64,000 nt of DNA from Lysinibacillus sphaericus. Its GTDB lineage: Bacteria > Bacillota > Bacilli > Bacillales_A > Planococcaceae. Positions within the stretch are counted from its first letter, which is position 1. Every line of letters starts with the position of its first letter. The position numbers were made by a program, and so were the translations under genes. A model generated the notes under the pieces. It searched no databases, had not been told where the DNA came from, and saw only the letters and a list, made by a program, of their open reading frames with translations. Positions 46,024 to 56,457 of this stretch are shown piece after piece. The stretch is taken from positions 2,488,001 to 2,552,000 of the forward strand of contig NZ_CP019980.1 in the NCBI RefSeq assembly GCF_002982115.1, in the 5' to 3' direction.

Positions 46024-46968
46024 ATGTCTAAAGCAAAACGTTTATTAGATATTCTACTATTTGTAAATGCGAAAAGAAAATTTACAGCGCAAGAACTAGC
46101 CGATGAATTTAAAATATCCGTCCGAACCGTGCATCGTGATTTATTGGATTTAAGCGATATGGGTTTACCCATATATGCAGAACAAGGGAGGAATGGAGGA
46201 TATACCGTTATTACAACACGTCTACTTCCACCTATGTTATTTACAGAAGAAGAAGTTGTATCCATTTTCTTTGCATTTCAAGCGCTCAATTATTATCGTG
46301 ATTTACCTTTTGATGCTGAAATCCGCTCCGTCACGCATAAATTATATCGTTCACTTCCAAAAGATGCCCAAGCAAAAGTAGATAAACTTCGCTCTTATAT
46401 TGCCTTTTGGAATCCTAAGAGAACAATCGATACCCCTTTATTAAAAAATGTTTTAGATGCGTCGATTGAAGGAAGTCAGCTTCACATTCAATACCACTCA
46501 AAAAAAGCGATAACAACAAAGCATATTCGTCCTATCGGTGTATATGCTCATAATGGACTATGGTATATGCCTGCATACGACTTTCATAAAGATAAAGTTT
46601 TATTGTTTCGAGTGGATCGTATCCATGCCATTATTTCAAGCATAAAAGACGACAGCAATTTTACAAACTTAGAAGAATGGTTTGATTCATATGAAGTAAA
46701 AACCCCTATTAGATTGCTTGTTGAACTGTCTAAAGAAGGCGTACGCCAATGTCTAAGTGAGCCAAATTTCCAAGGTTTCGTGACCATCAACGAACATGGT
46801 ACGGGTACTATCGATGCGATGATTGATGAAGGTGAGCTTCACTTTATCGCTCCTCTATTTTATAGACTAGGATTACATGCAAAAATTATTGAGCCAGAAG
46901 AATTAATCCAACATATGCGGAAACAGGCTAAAGAAATTTTAACGATGTATCAAGAAGGAAATTTATAA
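46024..46968 (+). CDS. HTH/WYL-domain transcriptional regulator (YafY type)
   Basis: A 314-residue regulator with an N-terminal helix-turn-helix of HTH_11 type (FTAQELADEFKISVRTVHRDL) and a WYL domain (HIRPIGVYAHNGLWYMPAYDFHKD), which often senses nucleic-acid-related or small ligands. ATG 46024 has AAAGGTGAG; the frame upstream is not supported. It is divergent from the RibD-like reductase gene, its probable target. Confidence 0.88.
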   Translation: MSKAKRLLDILLFVNAKRKFTAQELADEFKISVRTVHRDLLDLSDMGLPIYAEQGRNGGYTVITTRLLPPMLFTEEEVVSIFFAFQALNYYRDLPFDAEIRSVTHKLYRSLPKDAQAKVDKLRSYIAFWNPKRTIDTPLLKNVLDASIEGSQLHIQYHSKKAITTKHIRPIGVYAHNGLWYMPAYDFHKDKVLLFRVDRIHAIISSIKDDSNFTNLEEWFDSYEVKTPIRLLVELSKEGVRQCLSEPNFQGFVTINEHGTGTIDAMIDEGELHFIAPLFYRLGLHAKIIEPEELIQHMRKQAKEILTMYQEGNL

Positions 46969-47230
46969 ATGGCTCGTTCCAATTAGGATCTGCGTGGAAA
47001 ATTTTTCGTTGGTCTGAAAATAAATATTTTATAAGTTATTAAAAATAAGGAAAAGTAAGCAGTAAAATAGAGTTTGCGCCTTGCCCATATGTATACGATG
47101 TAACGTTGTGAAATCCTTAGCCTTGTTAATAGTAACTATACTGCCTCTCTCATTATGTATAGAGATGTTTCTTGGATAACAAGACCTTCTATGTTAACAT
47201 TTACAAAAACCCCAATTAAGGAGTGAAATT
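46969..47230. other. Intergenic region before csaA
   Basis: About 260 bases with no gene seen; it should contain the csaA promoter. Confidence 0.4.
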
Positions 47231-47563
47231 ATGGCGACCATTGAAGACTTTATGGCACTGGATATTCGAATCGGTACAGTTATGGAAGCGGAAGAATTAC
47301 CAAAGGCACGAGTTCCCGCTATTAAAATGAGCATTGATTTTGGTGAAACATTGGGCATTAAGCAATCTTCTGCACAAATTACAAAACGATATACACCTGA
47401 TGAAATCATCGGCAAACAAGTAGTAGCAGTTGTCAATTTCCCGCCACGACGAGTAGCAGGTTTCAAATCAGAGGTTCTCGTAATCGGTGGTGTGCCGATA
47501 GAGGGAGATGTCATTCTATTAACACCCGATCAATCAGTACCCAATGGCACAAAAATTAGTTAA
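47231..47563 (+). CDS. csaA: CsaA, tRNA-binding-fold chaperone
   Basis: A 110-residue protein with the tRNA-binding (EMAP II-like OB) fold: FMALDIRIGTVMEAEELPKAR, then GIKQSSAQIT and NFPPRRVAGFKSEVLVIG. It forms dimers and acts as an export-related chaperone in B. subtilis. AAGGAGTGA precedes ATG 47231. Length is the family norm. Confidence 0.93.
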   Translation: MATIEDFMALDIRIGTVMEAEELPKARVPAIKMSIDFGETLGIKQSSAQITKRYTPDEIIGKQVVAVVNFPPRRVAGFKSEVLVIGGVPIEGDVILLTPDQSVPNGTKIS

Positions 47564-47907
47564 AGCACCCTATTCCCATTTTCACTGTCACTTTGCCATC
47601 CGTATAAAACATTTTATTTGATTGCACTGACAAATGGCTAAAGCTTGATAACTTCCTCTGCATATTCATAGTAGTGTAAAGCTTAAAAAGCCTTTACAAA
47701 AACTCTCCTGTTTTGGGGTCACTTTCTTTAGGGAAGTGACTCTTTTCTATTTTTAGAATATTAAAAATCGCCCACAATAACGTACGCTTTTTTTGTTCAT
47801 TTCAATTATTGATGAAGTTGTGATAGACTTGAAGTTTAGTGCCTAGAGACATCTACAATTATTTGACCAATATCAAGTGATCAATAATAGAAAAGGATGA
47901 TAACCCA
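47564..47907. other. Intergenic region with one stem-loop
   Basis: No gene seen. A hairpin (arms 47718-47726 and 47732-47740) followed by TCTTTTCTATTTTT is a likely terminator for csaA. Confidence 0.5.
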
Positions 47908-48861
47908 TTGATTAATGAACAACATACCAATAAATATATATACACATATGTCCATCATGTAGATGAATACGATTTATGTAGAATGGAGATGCGCTCTTTT
48001 TTCGGTGTAGATTCCTCATCAAACTATATGATAAGCAATCTAGAAGTTGACCCTAGTCGTAGTCCTTTTATACAAGATCGACTTGAAGTGCTGTTTGAAG
48101 ACCATAGCGTAGAAAATATAAAAAAATTAGTGAAGAATTTAATAGTTGGTGAAAAAACTTATAAGGTAGTTTGTTTAAATAATTTTGTTATAGGTCAAAC
48201 AAAGAAAATTTCTCAGCCAGAGCGCCGACGAATAGAACGCGAGCTAGGATTGTGTATCGAGGGAGACCCTGATCTAAATTATCCTGAAATTATTTTTGGT
48301 CTTATTTTAATAGATGGAAAATGGTATTTCGGTAAACATCTGAAAAGTGAGTCCATTTGGCGTAAACATTTACATAAACCAAATAGTTATTCAACAGCAC
48401 TTAGTACAAGAGTTGCTCGCGCCGTTGCCAATATCGCCATTCCTCAGCCACAAAATATTCGTGCTATTGACCCTTGCTGTGGTATAGGAACGGTAATAGT
48501 AGAAGCTCTTTCTATGGGTATTGATATTGAAGGAAGAGATATCAATCATTTTGTTTGTAGCGGTTCTCGCGAAAATATAGCCTATTTTGGTTTACAAGGA
48601 AAGATTACTTTAGGTCCCATTTCAGAAGTAACAGAACACTATGATGTAGCTATTATTGATTTACCATATAATTTGTTTACGCATTCATCACGTGAAGATC
48701 AATATAATATACTTAAACATGCTCGTCGAATTGCGGATAAAGTAGTTGTCGTTACTATTGAAACAATTGATGATTTAATACATGATGCTGGTTTCATGAT
48801 TGCCGATCGCTGCATTGCGAAAAAGCAGTCTTTCTTACGTCAGATTTTATTATGTCAATAA
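47908..48861 (+). CDS. TRM11-like SAM-dependent methyltransferase
   Basis: A 317-residue putative RNA methyltransferase. The N-terminal 170 residues are a TRM11/THUMP-like region (QPERRRIERELGLCIEG; KSESIWRKHLHKPNSYSTAL). The C-terminal half is a Rossmann methyltransferase with motif I DPCCGIGTVIVEA and motif IV IDLPYNLF. It probably modifies tRNA guanine N2. The start is TTG 47908 with AAAGGATG upstream. Confidence 0.8.
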   Translation: MINEQHTNKYIYTYVHHVDEYDLCRMEMRSFFGVDSSSNYMISNLEVDPSRSPFIQDRLEVLFEDHSVENIKKLVKNLIVGEKTYKVVCLNNFVIGQTKKISQPERRRIERELGLCIEGDPDLNYPEIIFGLILIDGKWYFGKHLKSESIWRKHLHKPNSYSTALSTRVARAVANIAIPQPQNIRAIDPCCGIGTVIVEALSMGIDIEGRDINHFVCSGSRENIAYFGLQGKITLGPISEVTEHYDVAIIDLPYNLFTHSSREDQYNILKHARRIADKVVVVTIETIDDLIHDAGFMIADRCIAKKQSFLRQILLCQ

Positions 48862-48969
48862 GCCTTCTCTATCACAATAAATGATTAATAACCCATTGGT
48901 GCTGATAGGAATTTCTTTCATCGGCCTGAATGGGATTTCAAAATAAACATCCCATATAGCCTATCAAAA

Positions 48970-49006
48970 TTAAAAAGCACCTATTAGTCCTCACTAATAG
49001 GTGCTT
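48970..49006 (-). terminator. Terminator of bdhA
   Basis: 14-bp perfect arms (48975-48988 and 48993-49006), followed on the minus strand by TTTTTAATTTT. Confidence 0.9.
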
Positions 49007-49035
49007 GCTTGTTTACAATTTATTAAAAATAAGTA

Positions 49036-50085
49036 TTATTTCTCGCCGCTTAATTCTACTAAAATTTTAGCTTGTGATTTATCGTTTGTTAAAGCTTCAA
49101 AGCCTTTTTCAACGATATCATCTAATTGAATACGGCCAGTAATAATTCCTTGAGGTTTTAATTGACCACTGCCCATTAAATCAACTGTTTGTTGGAATGA
49201 TGTTGGTGTGTAAGCAATACTTGAAGTAATTTTCACACCTGTATTTGTTAAATGAATTGGATTCCATTCAATTGGACGAGCAAAGATTGATACAATAACC
49301 ATAGTACCACGAGCTCTTGTTGCATCGATTGCTTGTTTAAATGTTGGCGCAACACCTGCAACTTCAAATGATACATCCACACCATCTGGAACGATTGCGC
49401 GAATTGCTTCTACACCATCTACTTCACCAGAGTTAATCACGTGCGTTGCACCAAGTTCTTTTGCTTTTTCAAGACGTGTTTCAGATAAATCTAATACGAT
49501 AATTTTACTTGCACCAGCTGCTTTAGCTGCAATAGCCGTTAATAAGCCGATTGGGCCAGCACCAAAAATCGCCACAGTATCACCGAAACGTAAATTACCC
49601 TCTTTTACAGCTTGTACTGCTACAGCTGTCGGTTCAACAAGTGCACCGTCTTCAAGTGTCATTGTTTCAGGTAGTAAATAAACATTACTTTCAGGAGCAT
49701 TTGCATAAGTAGTGAAGCCACCATCGCCATGTAAACCAATGAAGCTAAAACCATCATAAGCGTCCATATCTTCAGGTTTGTTACCGTGCGTTAATGTAGG
49801 GTTAATTGCAACGCGATCGCCCACTTTAAACTTAGTAACGTTTGCACCAACTTTTTCAATAGTTCCTGCAAATTCATGCCCCATAATCAGTGGAGCGATT
49901 TCACCAGTTAATTCATCTTTTTCTTTTGTTGGAATAAAGACAGGTCCTTCTTGATATTCATGTAAATCACTACCACAAATACCAGCCCAAGCTACACGAA
50001 CTGTAACTTCATTATCTTTAAGAGCTTTTAATTCTCTGTCCTCAATACGAATGTCTTTTTCTCCGTACCAAACTGCTGCTTTCAT
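49036..50085 (-). CDS. bdhA: (R,R)-butanediol/zinc alcohol dehydrogenase
   Basis: A 349-residue medium-chain dehydrogenase, probably interconverting acetoin and 2,3-butanediol with NAD(H). Catalytic zinc ligands are Cys37 and His70-Glu71 (AGICGSD, MGHEFAG); the nucleotide motif is GAGPIG. The four structural-zinc cysteines of the usual enzyme are absent: the lobe reads NPTLTHGNKPEDMDAYDGFSF instead. Similar cysteine-free forms occur in other Firmicutes. Strong codon bias suggests high expression. ATG 50085. Confidence 0.85.
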   Translation of the reverse strand: MKAAVWYGEKDIRIEDRELKALKDNEVTVRVAWAGICGSDLHEYQEGPVFIPTKEKDELTGEIAPLIMGHEFAGTIEKVGANVTKFKVGDRVAINPTLTHGNKPEDMDAYDGFSFIGLHGDGGFTTYANAPESNVYLLPETMTLEDGALVEPTAVAVQAVKEGNLRFGDTVAIFGAGPIGLLTAIAAKAAGASKIIVLDLSETRLEKAKELGATHVINSGEVDGVEAIRAIVPDGVDVSFEVAGVAPTFKQAIDATRARGTMVIVSIFARPIEWNPIHLTNTGVKITSSIAYTPTSFQQTVDLMGSGQLKPQGIITGRIQLDDIVEKGFEALTNDKSQAKILVELSGEK

Positions 50086-50832
50086 AATGTCGAAACCTCC
50101 GATGGAATTTATGTCTTTTTGTCACAACTTCATTCTATCACTAAAATAAAATGATACAAATATAATGACTCAAAAAAAATATAGTAATCCTATTAATTTA
50201 GTATACAACTAAACCAAAACAATATATTGATGTTCTAAAACAAATAACACTATATATTGTATATCATAAATTTTGATATTTTCTCTATAGTAAAATACAT
50301 ATTTTATTAGTATATTAATAAACGTTTTAAATATTGAAATATTTGCTGTTTAATTTGGGTGCATTTTGCAGTGAAAAGAAGATTAACAATATGAATTGTT
50401 GTTAATCAAATCTTTTGGTTATGATAATCGAGGATTTAAGAAATGTCGTTTCCATCATTGTCGGGAGCGTTGGAAAGAATGAACACTCTCTTTCCAAATC
50501 TCGAATGATAACGACATGAAATGGAATAGTTTACAACGGAATAAGAATGCAAAAAATGTTTTCCTACCAACAAAAATAGCAATCCAATTATCTATAGCAG
50601 AAAAAGAAAATATTTTCGATACTACAAAAAATCTCCTAAATATGAAATAATTATAAACGAACCGAAATCTCTTCTTTTTTCATAAGACTTCCCTTTCTTT
50701 AGTATCATTGCCTTGTAGTATATAAGAATAATTTTTCTATATTACATCTCCATATGGGGCATTGTTATTCTCACAGCTAATTCTACAATTGGCTGTGAAA
50801 AGGTACTTGGAATCATTGGACTTGGAAAATCG
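50086..50832. other. Intergenic region with a long imperfect hairpin
   Basis: About 750 bases, mostly AT-rich, with no gene I can support. It includes the 75-base hairpin annotated separately and a 44-codon ORF after it that has no ribosome binding site. Confidence 0.5.
50443..50517. repeat. 75-base imperfect inverted repeat
   Basis: Outer arms ATGTCGTT (50443-50450) and AACGACAT (50510-50517), then ATCATT with AATGAT, CGGGAG with CTCG, and inner arms TTGGAAAGA (50470-50478) and TCTTTCCAA (50489-50497). It has no U-tract, so it is not an ordinary terminator. Confidence 0.6.
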
Positions 50833-51080
50833 CTAATTTGCAAGTCCAAAAGATGCTTCTCCTACTTGAATCCAATCTAAATCATCTGTGCCTTGTATAG
50901 CACCTATAAAATGATAATCTGCACTATATCTATCAAAACCGTCTTTATTAGGAATAGCTCTGCAGACCTCTGCTAAAGAAATCCAAAACTTGTGGACTTG
51001 CATATAGAATTTGCTTAGCGAAAAGTTGGCAATCCTCACAACCACAATGAGCTTTTTCGGATACTTTCCTATCTTTACAG
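50833..51080 (-). pseudogene. Decayed gene fragment with frameshifts
   Basis: Coding-like sequence lies in two alternating frames: YFTVKIGKYP, then KAHCGCEDCQLFAKQILYASP in the next frame, then IPNKDGFDRYSADYHFIGAI back in the first, ending GEASFGLAN. The C-x-C-x2-C cluster and the DRYSADYHF segment look like one original protein. I cannot name the family with confidence. Confidence 0.6.
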
Positions 51081-51162
51081 TGAAATAATTTCTAACAATA
51101 TATTAACATTCCACAAATCTTTTTAATTCTAATGACTTTGTGTATTTTACTATCGAAAAAGA

Positions 51163-51202
51163 GCCCCCGATTGTTCATATATCTAACAATCGGGGGCATT
51201 TT
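51163..51202. terminator. Terminator of the acylase gene
   Basis: 13-bp perfect arms (51163-51175 and 51185-51197), with a T-run on both strands. Confidence 0.92.
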
Positions 51203-51233
51203 TTAATACCTTGTACTATATAATAGGCAATTT

Positions 51234-52972
<1,739 letters not shown>

Positions 52973-53485
52973 GTGGGATTATTTGATATCTTTAAAGGGG
53001 ACAAGGTTCATAACAAACAAGGTATGAATCCCCATTTTGCATTTGTAACATCTTTACTTTATATGATGGGGGCAGATGGTGAATATGATAATGAGGAAAT
53101 AGGTCAGTTGTTATCAGTTATTGGAGGTAAGAAAAAAGGCAGTACAGTTTATGTAGGTGGTAACCATAATGATTTAATGGACCAAGTTATTAAATACGTA
53201 AATAGAAATTCCGTAGACCAATTTTTACTTGAAGCGGCTCCAGCATTAACTGATGCTCAAAAGATGTGCATTTTAGTTAATATTATCGATTCATCTTTAT
53301 CTGATGGTGAAGCTGAAATCCAAGAACAACAACTATTTGCTAAATTCTTAAAAGCTTTCGGGATTTCTGAAGAAAGATTCAAACCTTTCTTTGAAGTTAT
53401 TGTTTTAAAAAATGATCGTTCTGTATTCTTAAATCCAAACCATGCTAAAAATCAAACTGGATATAAAGTAAATCTTTCAAAATAA
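52973..53485 (+). CDS. TerB-like domain protein
   Basis: A 170-residue soluble helical protein. Residues 20-135 resemble the tellurite-resistance TerB fold (AFVTSLLYMMGADGEYDNEEIGQLLSVI and later DSSLSDGEAEIQEQQLFAKFLKAF), with paired acidic residues that could bind a metal ion. The start is GTG 52973 with an ideal AGGAGG. Function unknown; no other ter genes are close. Confidence 0.75.
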   Translation: MGLFDIFKGDKVHNKQGMNPHFAFVTSLLYMMGADGEYDNEEIGQLLSVIGGKKKGSTVYVGGNHNDLMDQVIKYVNRNSVDQFLLEAAPALTDAQKMCILVNIIDSSLSDGEAEIQEQQLFAKFLKAFGISEERFKPFFEVIVLKNDRSVFLNPNHAKNQTGYKVNLSK

Positions 53486-53922
53486 AATCCCAGTCACTCA
53501 TTTTAAATGAGTGACGTTTTTGTGTTTATAATAAAATCAAAGTTAAATTCATCTCGTTCTTTTACTTGTGTAGATTAGGCTGCTGTATATGACAAGATTA
53601 TCTTCCCTTACACAAAAGCATTTGTTGCAATAATTCCAGAACAACGTTTACACAAGTATAATTGGGCAAAAATAAATAACCAGATAATGAGCATCTGATT
53701 ATTTAATCGACCCACCCGAAAATTTCATCAAATGAGTTTAATAGTATTAGATTTTTAAATTCCTGCTACTATTTAAGTGAAGTAAGAAATAAAATGAATA
53801 CATTCGCGGTAATCCCGCCCACCCCTATAGCTCGAAAATTTGCACAACAATTAACAACAAATAGCTACTATTCGTTACTTTAATTGCTATACTTTGATTT
53901 AAGAACGTTATTTGAAATATCT
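53486..53922. other. Intergenic region with a short gene fragment
   Basis: A frame at about 53580-53700 encodes a protein-like tail (AFVAIIPEQRLHKYNW, ending QIMSI) without a start codon. It looks like the remnant of a C-terminus. A hairpin lies at about 53671-53705. Confidence 0.4.
53493..53520 (+). terminator. Terminator of the TerB-like gene
   Basis: Near-perfect inverted repeat (GTCACTCA and TGAGTGAC outer arms) followed by GTTTTTG. Confidence 0.85.
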
Positions 53923-54300
53923 TTAAAAACCCGAGACAATATCAAAAGGCGTAGCGTATCCGTTTACTAACACTTGAACTGTGTCATATTTTGCATCACC
54001 ACGAGTAATTTTAAATACGTACTGTTTTAACTCACTATTTTCTTGACTTACACTATCTAACTTTATGTCTAATATGTTCTCTCTCACTTCAAGCTGAGCT
54101 ATAACTGTTTCTAAAGATTGAAAAATAATATAGGCGTCTCCCTTTTCACTATCATGAATGTATTGCAGTGTGGAATTAGGATTAATTCTTTCCGTTACTT
54201 TTGTTGGAACACTTTGAATTTCAATAATACTTAATTCTTTTGAATAACAAGCTGCTACTATGATTGCCGTAACTAACATTAAAGAAAATTGTCTCCTCAA
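53923..54300 (-). CDS. Hypothetical lipoprotein
   Basis: A 125-residue protein with a short lipoprotein signal (lipobox VAAC, Cys18) and a soluble domain of about 100 residues. No family recognised. The start is TTG 54300 with GAGGTG about 7 bases upstream; ATG 54279 is possible. It probably sits on the outer face of the membrane. Confidence 0.6.
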   Translation of the reverse strand: MRRQFSLMLVTAIIVAACYSKELSIIEIQSVPTKVTERINPNSTLQYIHDSEKGDAYIIFQSLETVIAQLEVRENILDIKLDSVSQENSELKQYVFKITRGDAKYDTVQVLVNGYATPFDIVSGF

Positions 54301-54424
54301 TTAAGCACCTCATTTCTATTAGGTAACCTTGTTTTCACAAATATTATATAACTCAACATGCCGAAAATGGATGGAGGACATTTTGCTCTTAACGCTGTAT
54401 ATCCAAATGAACCACAATAAGTAT

Positions 54425-54709
54425 TTATTTTTTATTTTTTCGTTCTAATAGGATAGGTGCTATATTTAGTAAAATTGAAACAATGGTTAGTAACCATAAC
54501 GTTTTTTCCATAGTCGGTACAACATCCAATAAAGCCGCCCAATCTTCAACTTTTACCCAATTAGATACAAGACTATGTTCTGCACAGAGTGTCAATGCTG
54601 TAAATGATAACCCCATTGCCATCGCAAGTTTATAATCTTTACCTGTTATATACCTATATAGATTGAAAAAAGTTGCTATTATAGTAATAAGACCTAATAT
54701 TAACCACAT
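54425..54709 (-). CDS. Hypothetical membrane protein
   Basis: A 94-residue protein with three hydrophobic segments (about 1-18, 29-46 and 70-88) and a basic C-terminus (LLERKNKK). ATG 54709 follows AAAGGGAGG; the longer frame would include this site. No family recognised; it resembles small integral proteins found beside phage or immunity genes. Confidence 0.6.
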   Translation of the reverse strand: MWLILGLITIIATFFNLYRYITGKDYKLAMAMGLSFTALTLCAEHSLVSNWVKVEDWAALLDVVPTMEKTLWLLTIVSILLNIAPILLERKNKK

Positions 54710-54799
54710 AATGATACCTCCCTTTTTCAATATAGACATAAATTGTAATTAAATGGTTCCCACTTCCTCATTCGGACGCAGTATTGGCGTAAATTACGA

Positions 54800-55009
54800 C
54801 ACCATGGAAGGAAGATTTTAAACAACTATTTGAAAAAGAGCACCACAAAGGCACTCTTTAAAGATTCGTTATTTCACACTTATGTAAGTATTTTAATTGC
54901 CGAAGGTATTCCCGTTACCAAGATAACCAAAATGATTGGAGATACTCAAGAAATGGTTATGAAGGCTTATACTCAGTCGTTGGCTTATGAAGAACTAAAA
55001 CATGAATGA
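54800..55009 (+). pseudogene. Tyrosine recombinase (integrase) C-terminal remnant
   Basis: The frame ending at 55009 encodes LFHTYVSILIAEGIPVTKITKMIG and then MKAYTQSLAYEELKHE, the C-terminal catalytic part of a phage-type integrase. The active-site Tyr remains, but the Arg of the RHTY box and the second His (now Asp in IGDTQ) are lost, and nothing upstream encodes the rest. Confidence 0.7.
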
Positions 55010-55042
55010 CATTTGGTTAATTCCTATTTTTTACCTTTATTT

Positions 55043-55067
55043 GGGGTACAAACGATATTTGTACCCC
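55043..55067. repeat. Inverted repeat GGGGTACAAA / TTTGTACCCC
   Basis: Perfect 10-bp arms with a 5-base loop, without a U-tract on either strand. It lies between the integrase remnant and the EAL-type gene. Confidence 0.5.
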
Positions 55068-55097
55068 TCCACTCTTGCTATATAAGCTTTTATTAGT

Positions 55098-56303
55098 CTA
55101 TCTAAATATATTATGTTCATATAAAAAATCATAGGAAAGATCGACAAATAAATATTCGTGTTCATTAATGGCAATCGAAAATGTTCGCGTAATTTCTCCT
55201 GTCTCGATATCTCGATACAGTTCTGAAATTTCCCCATTTTGATCATTTCGCATTTTAATAATCGTTTGTAGGAAATACGGTCGCCAACTCCAATTTTTAT
55301 TAATTGCATTTGGCTGTAATTCCCATATCCCTTCTACACGCATCACGTTAGGCGTTAATTGGAAACCATCCTCATTACAGATATATAATCGGAAAGAGTA
55401 ATGATCTAAAAGCTCTGCTAAATGTTCTAATTGTGAAATATTATCGCTAGAAGGCTTTACTCGATGAACAATCGCTTCTAACTCTTCTCTTAATTTCTTC
55501 AACTCGAAATATTGTGCCTGAAGCATCTTCTTTTCAGATGTTATAAATTGCTGACATTCCTCTTTAAAACGTTCCTTTAATATATCTTTCTCCACAAATG
55601 TCTTTGCAGCATTTGCTAAATAAGAACCTTGATAGAATCGTCCCCCGTTTTTCCAAGCAAATTGCAATTGGTAAACAGTTCCTATTCCTTCAAACAATAA
55701 GTTAGCCCCGATTTTATAAGCTAAGCTTCCAATGGCTGAAATCATATCAGATTGTGCAGACCATGAGTCATAATTCAAATCACGTATATTAACCTTTAAA
55801 ATTTGAGGTGATAATAATGCGATATGTTCTAAATGACTTTCAGCACCTACTTCTTGCACAGCAATTTTCATACCGAATGTTGTAAAATAGCGAAGAGCGT
55901 GGTGCAATTTATTAATATCGCCTAAAAATCGATGCTCGGAAACAACTAAGACAATACGATGTAAATCTTCTTCCCCTATATATTGTTGAATAATATTAAA
56001 ATGACTTTCACCGAAATCTTGCATTAACAAGTTCGGATTACTTGGAATATAAATATCAATATCGGGTGCTACTGTGTCTATCTGCGTTAATGCAGCGTGT
56101 AAAATTTTATGCTCCATATCAATCCGATATTCTTCTGGAATATCTTCATTATTCACAAAATCTTTTAAATTGATTTGTTGACCTTCTATTTGTAACTGTC
56201 CGGAAATTTCGTAGGCAATCACCGTATGCGCATCAGCGCTAAATATAGGTTGAAAATACCCATGTATTTGATCTAAATTAGTTAACACTTCAATTGCGTC
56301 CAT
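55098..56303 (-). CDS. ykuI: YkuI-like EAL-domain protein with degenerate active site
   Basis: A 401-residue protein: an EAL fold in residues 1-235 and a PAS-like YkuI C-terminal domain in 280-401 (SFRLYICNEDG...NWSWRPYFLQTIIKMRN), the same layout as B. subtilis YkuI. Several catalytic positions are altered: the EAL box reads EIS, the ITE metal Glu is lost (VVSEH), and the DDFG pair reads QEVG. It can hardly hydrolyse c-di-GMP and may act only as a binder. ATG 56303 follows GGAGG; the upstream frame lacks a site. Confidence 0.85.
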   Translation of the reverse strand: MDAIEVLTNLDQIHGYFQPIFSADAHTVIAYEISGQLQIEGQQINLKDFVNNEDIPEEYRIDMEHKILHAALTQIDTVAPDIDIYIPSNPNLLMQDFGESHFNIIQQYIGEEDLHRIVLVVSEHRFLGDINKLHHALRYFTTFGMKIAVQEVGAESHLEHIALLSPQILKVNIRDLNYDSWSAQSDMISAIGSLAYKIGANLLFEGIGTVYQLQFAWKNGGRFYQGSYLANAAKTFVEKDILKERFKEECQQFITSEKKMLQAQYFELKKLREELEAIVHRVKPSSDNISQLEHLAELLDHYSFRLYICNEDGFQLTPNVMRVEGIWELQPNAINKNWSWRPYFLQTIIKMRNDQNGEISELYRDIETGEITRTFSIAINEHEYLFVDLSYDFLYEHNIFR

Positions 56304-56457
56304 TGTCGAAACCTCCATACTTGAATAATCTATCATTATTCAAAAATAACATTACAACTACAGTTCATTTAATGAAAAAGCTCTCTGACTGTATAATAGT
56401 TTGTTTATAGGAATTTCGCAACTTCACATGCCATATTTTTGTTATTCGTTTGTTCGT

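Noticed and set aside
50520-50655. 44-codon ORF after the long hairpin
   Set aside because: No Shine-Dalgarno and no recognisable protein features.
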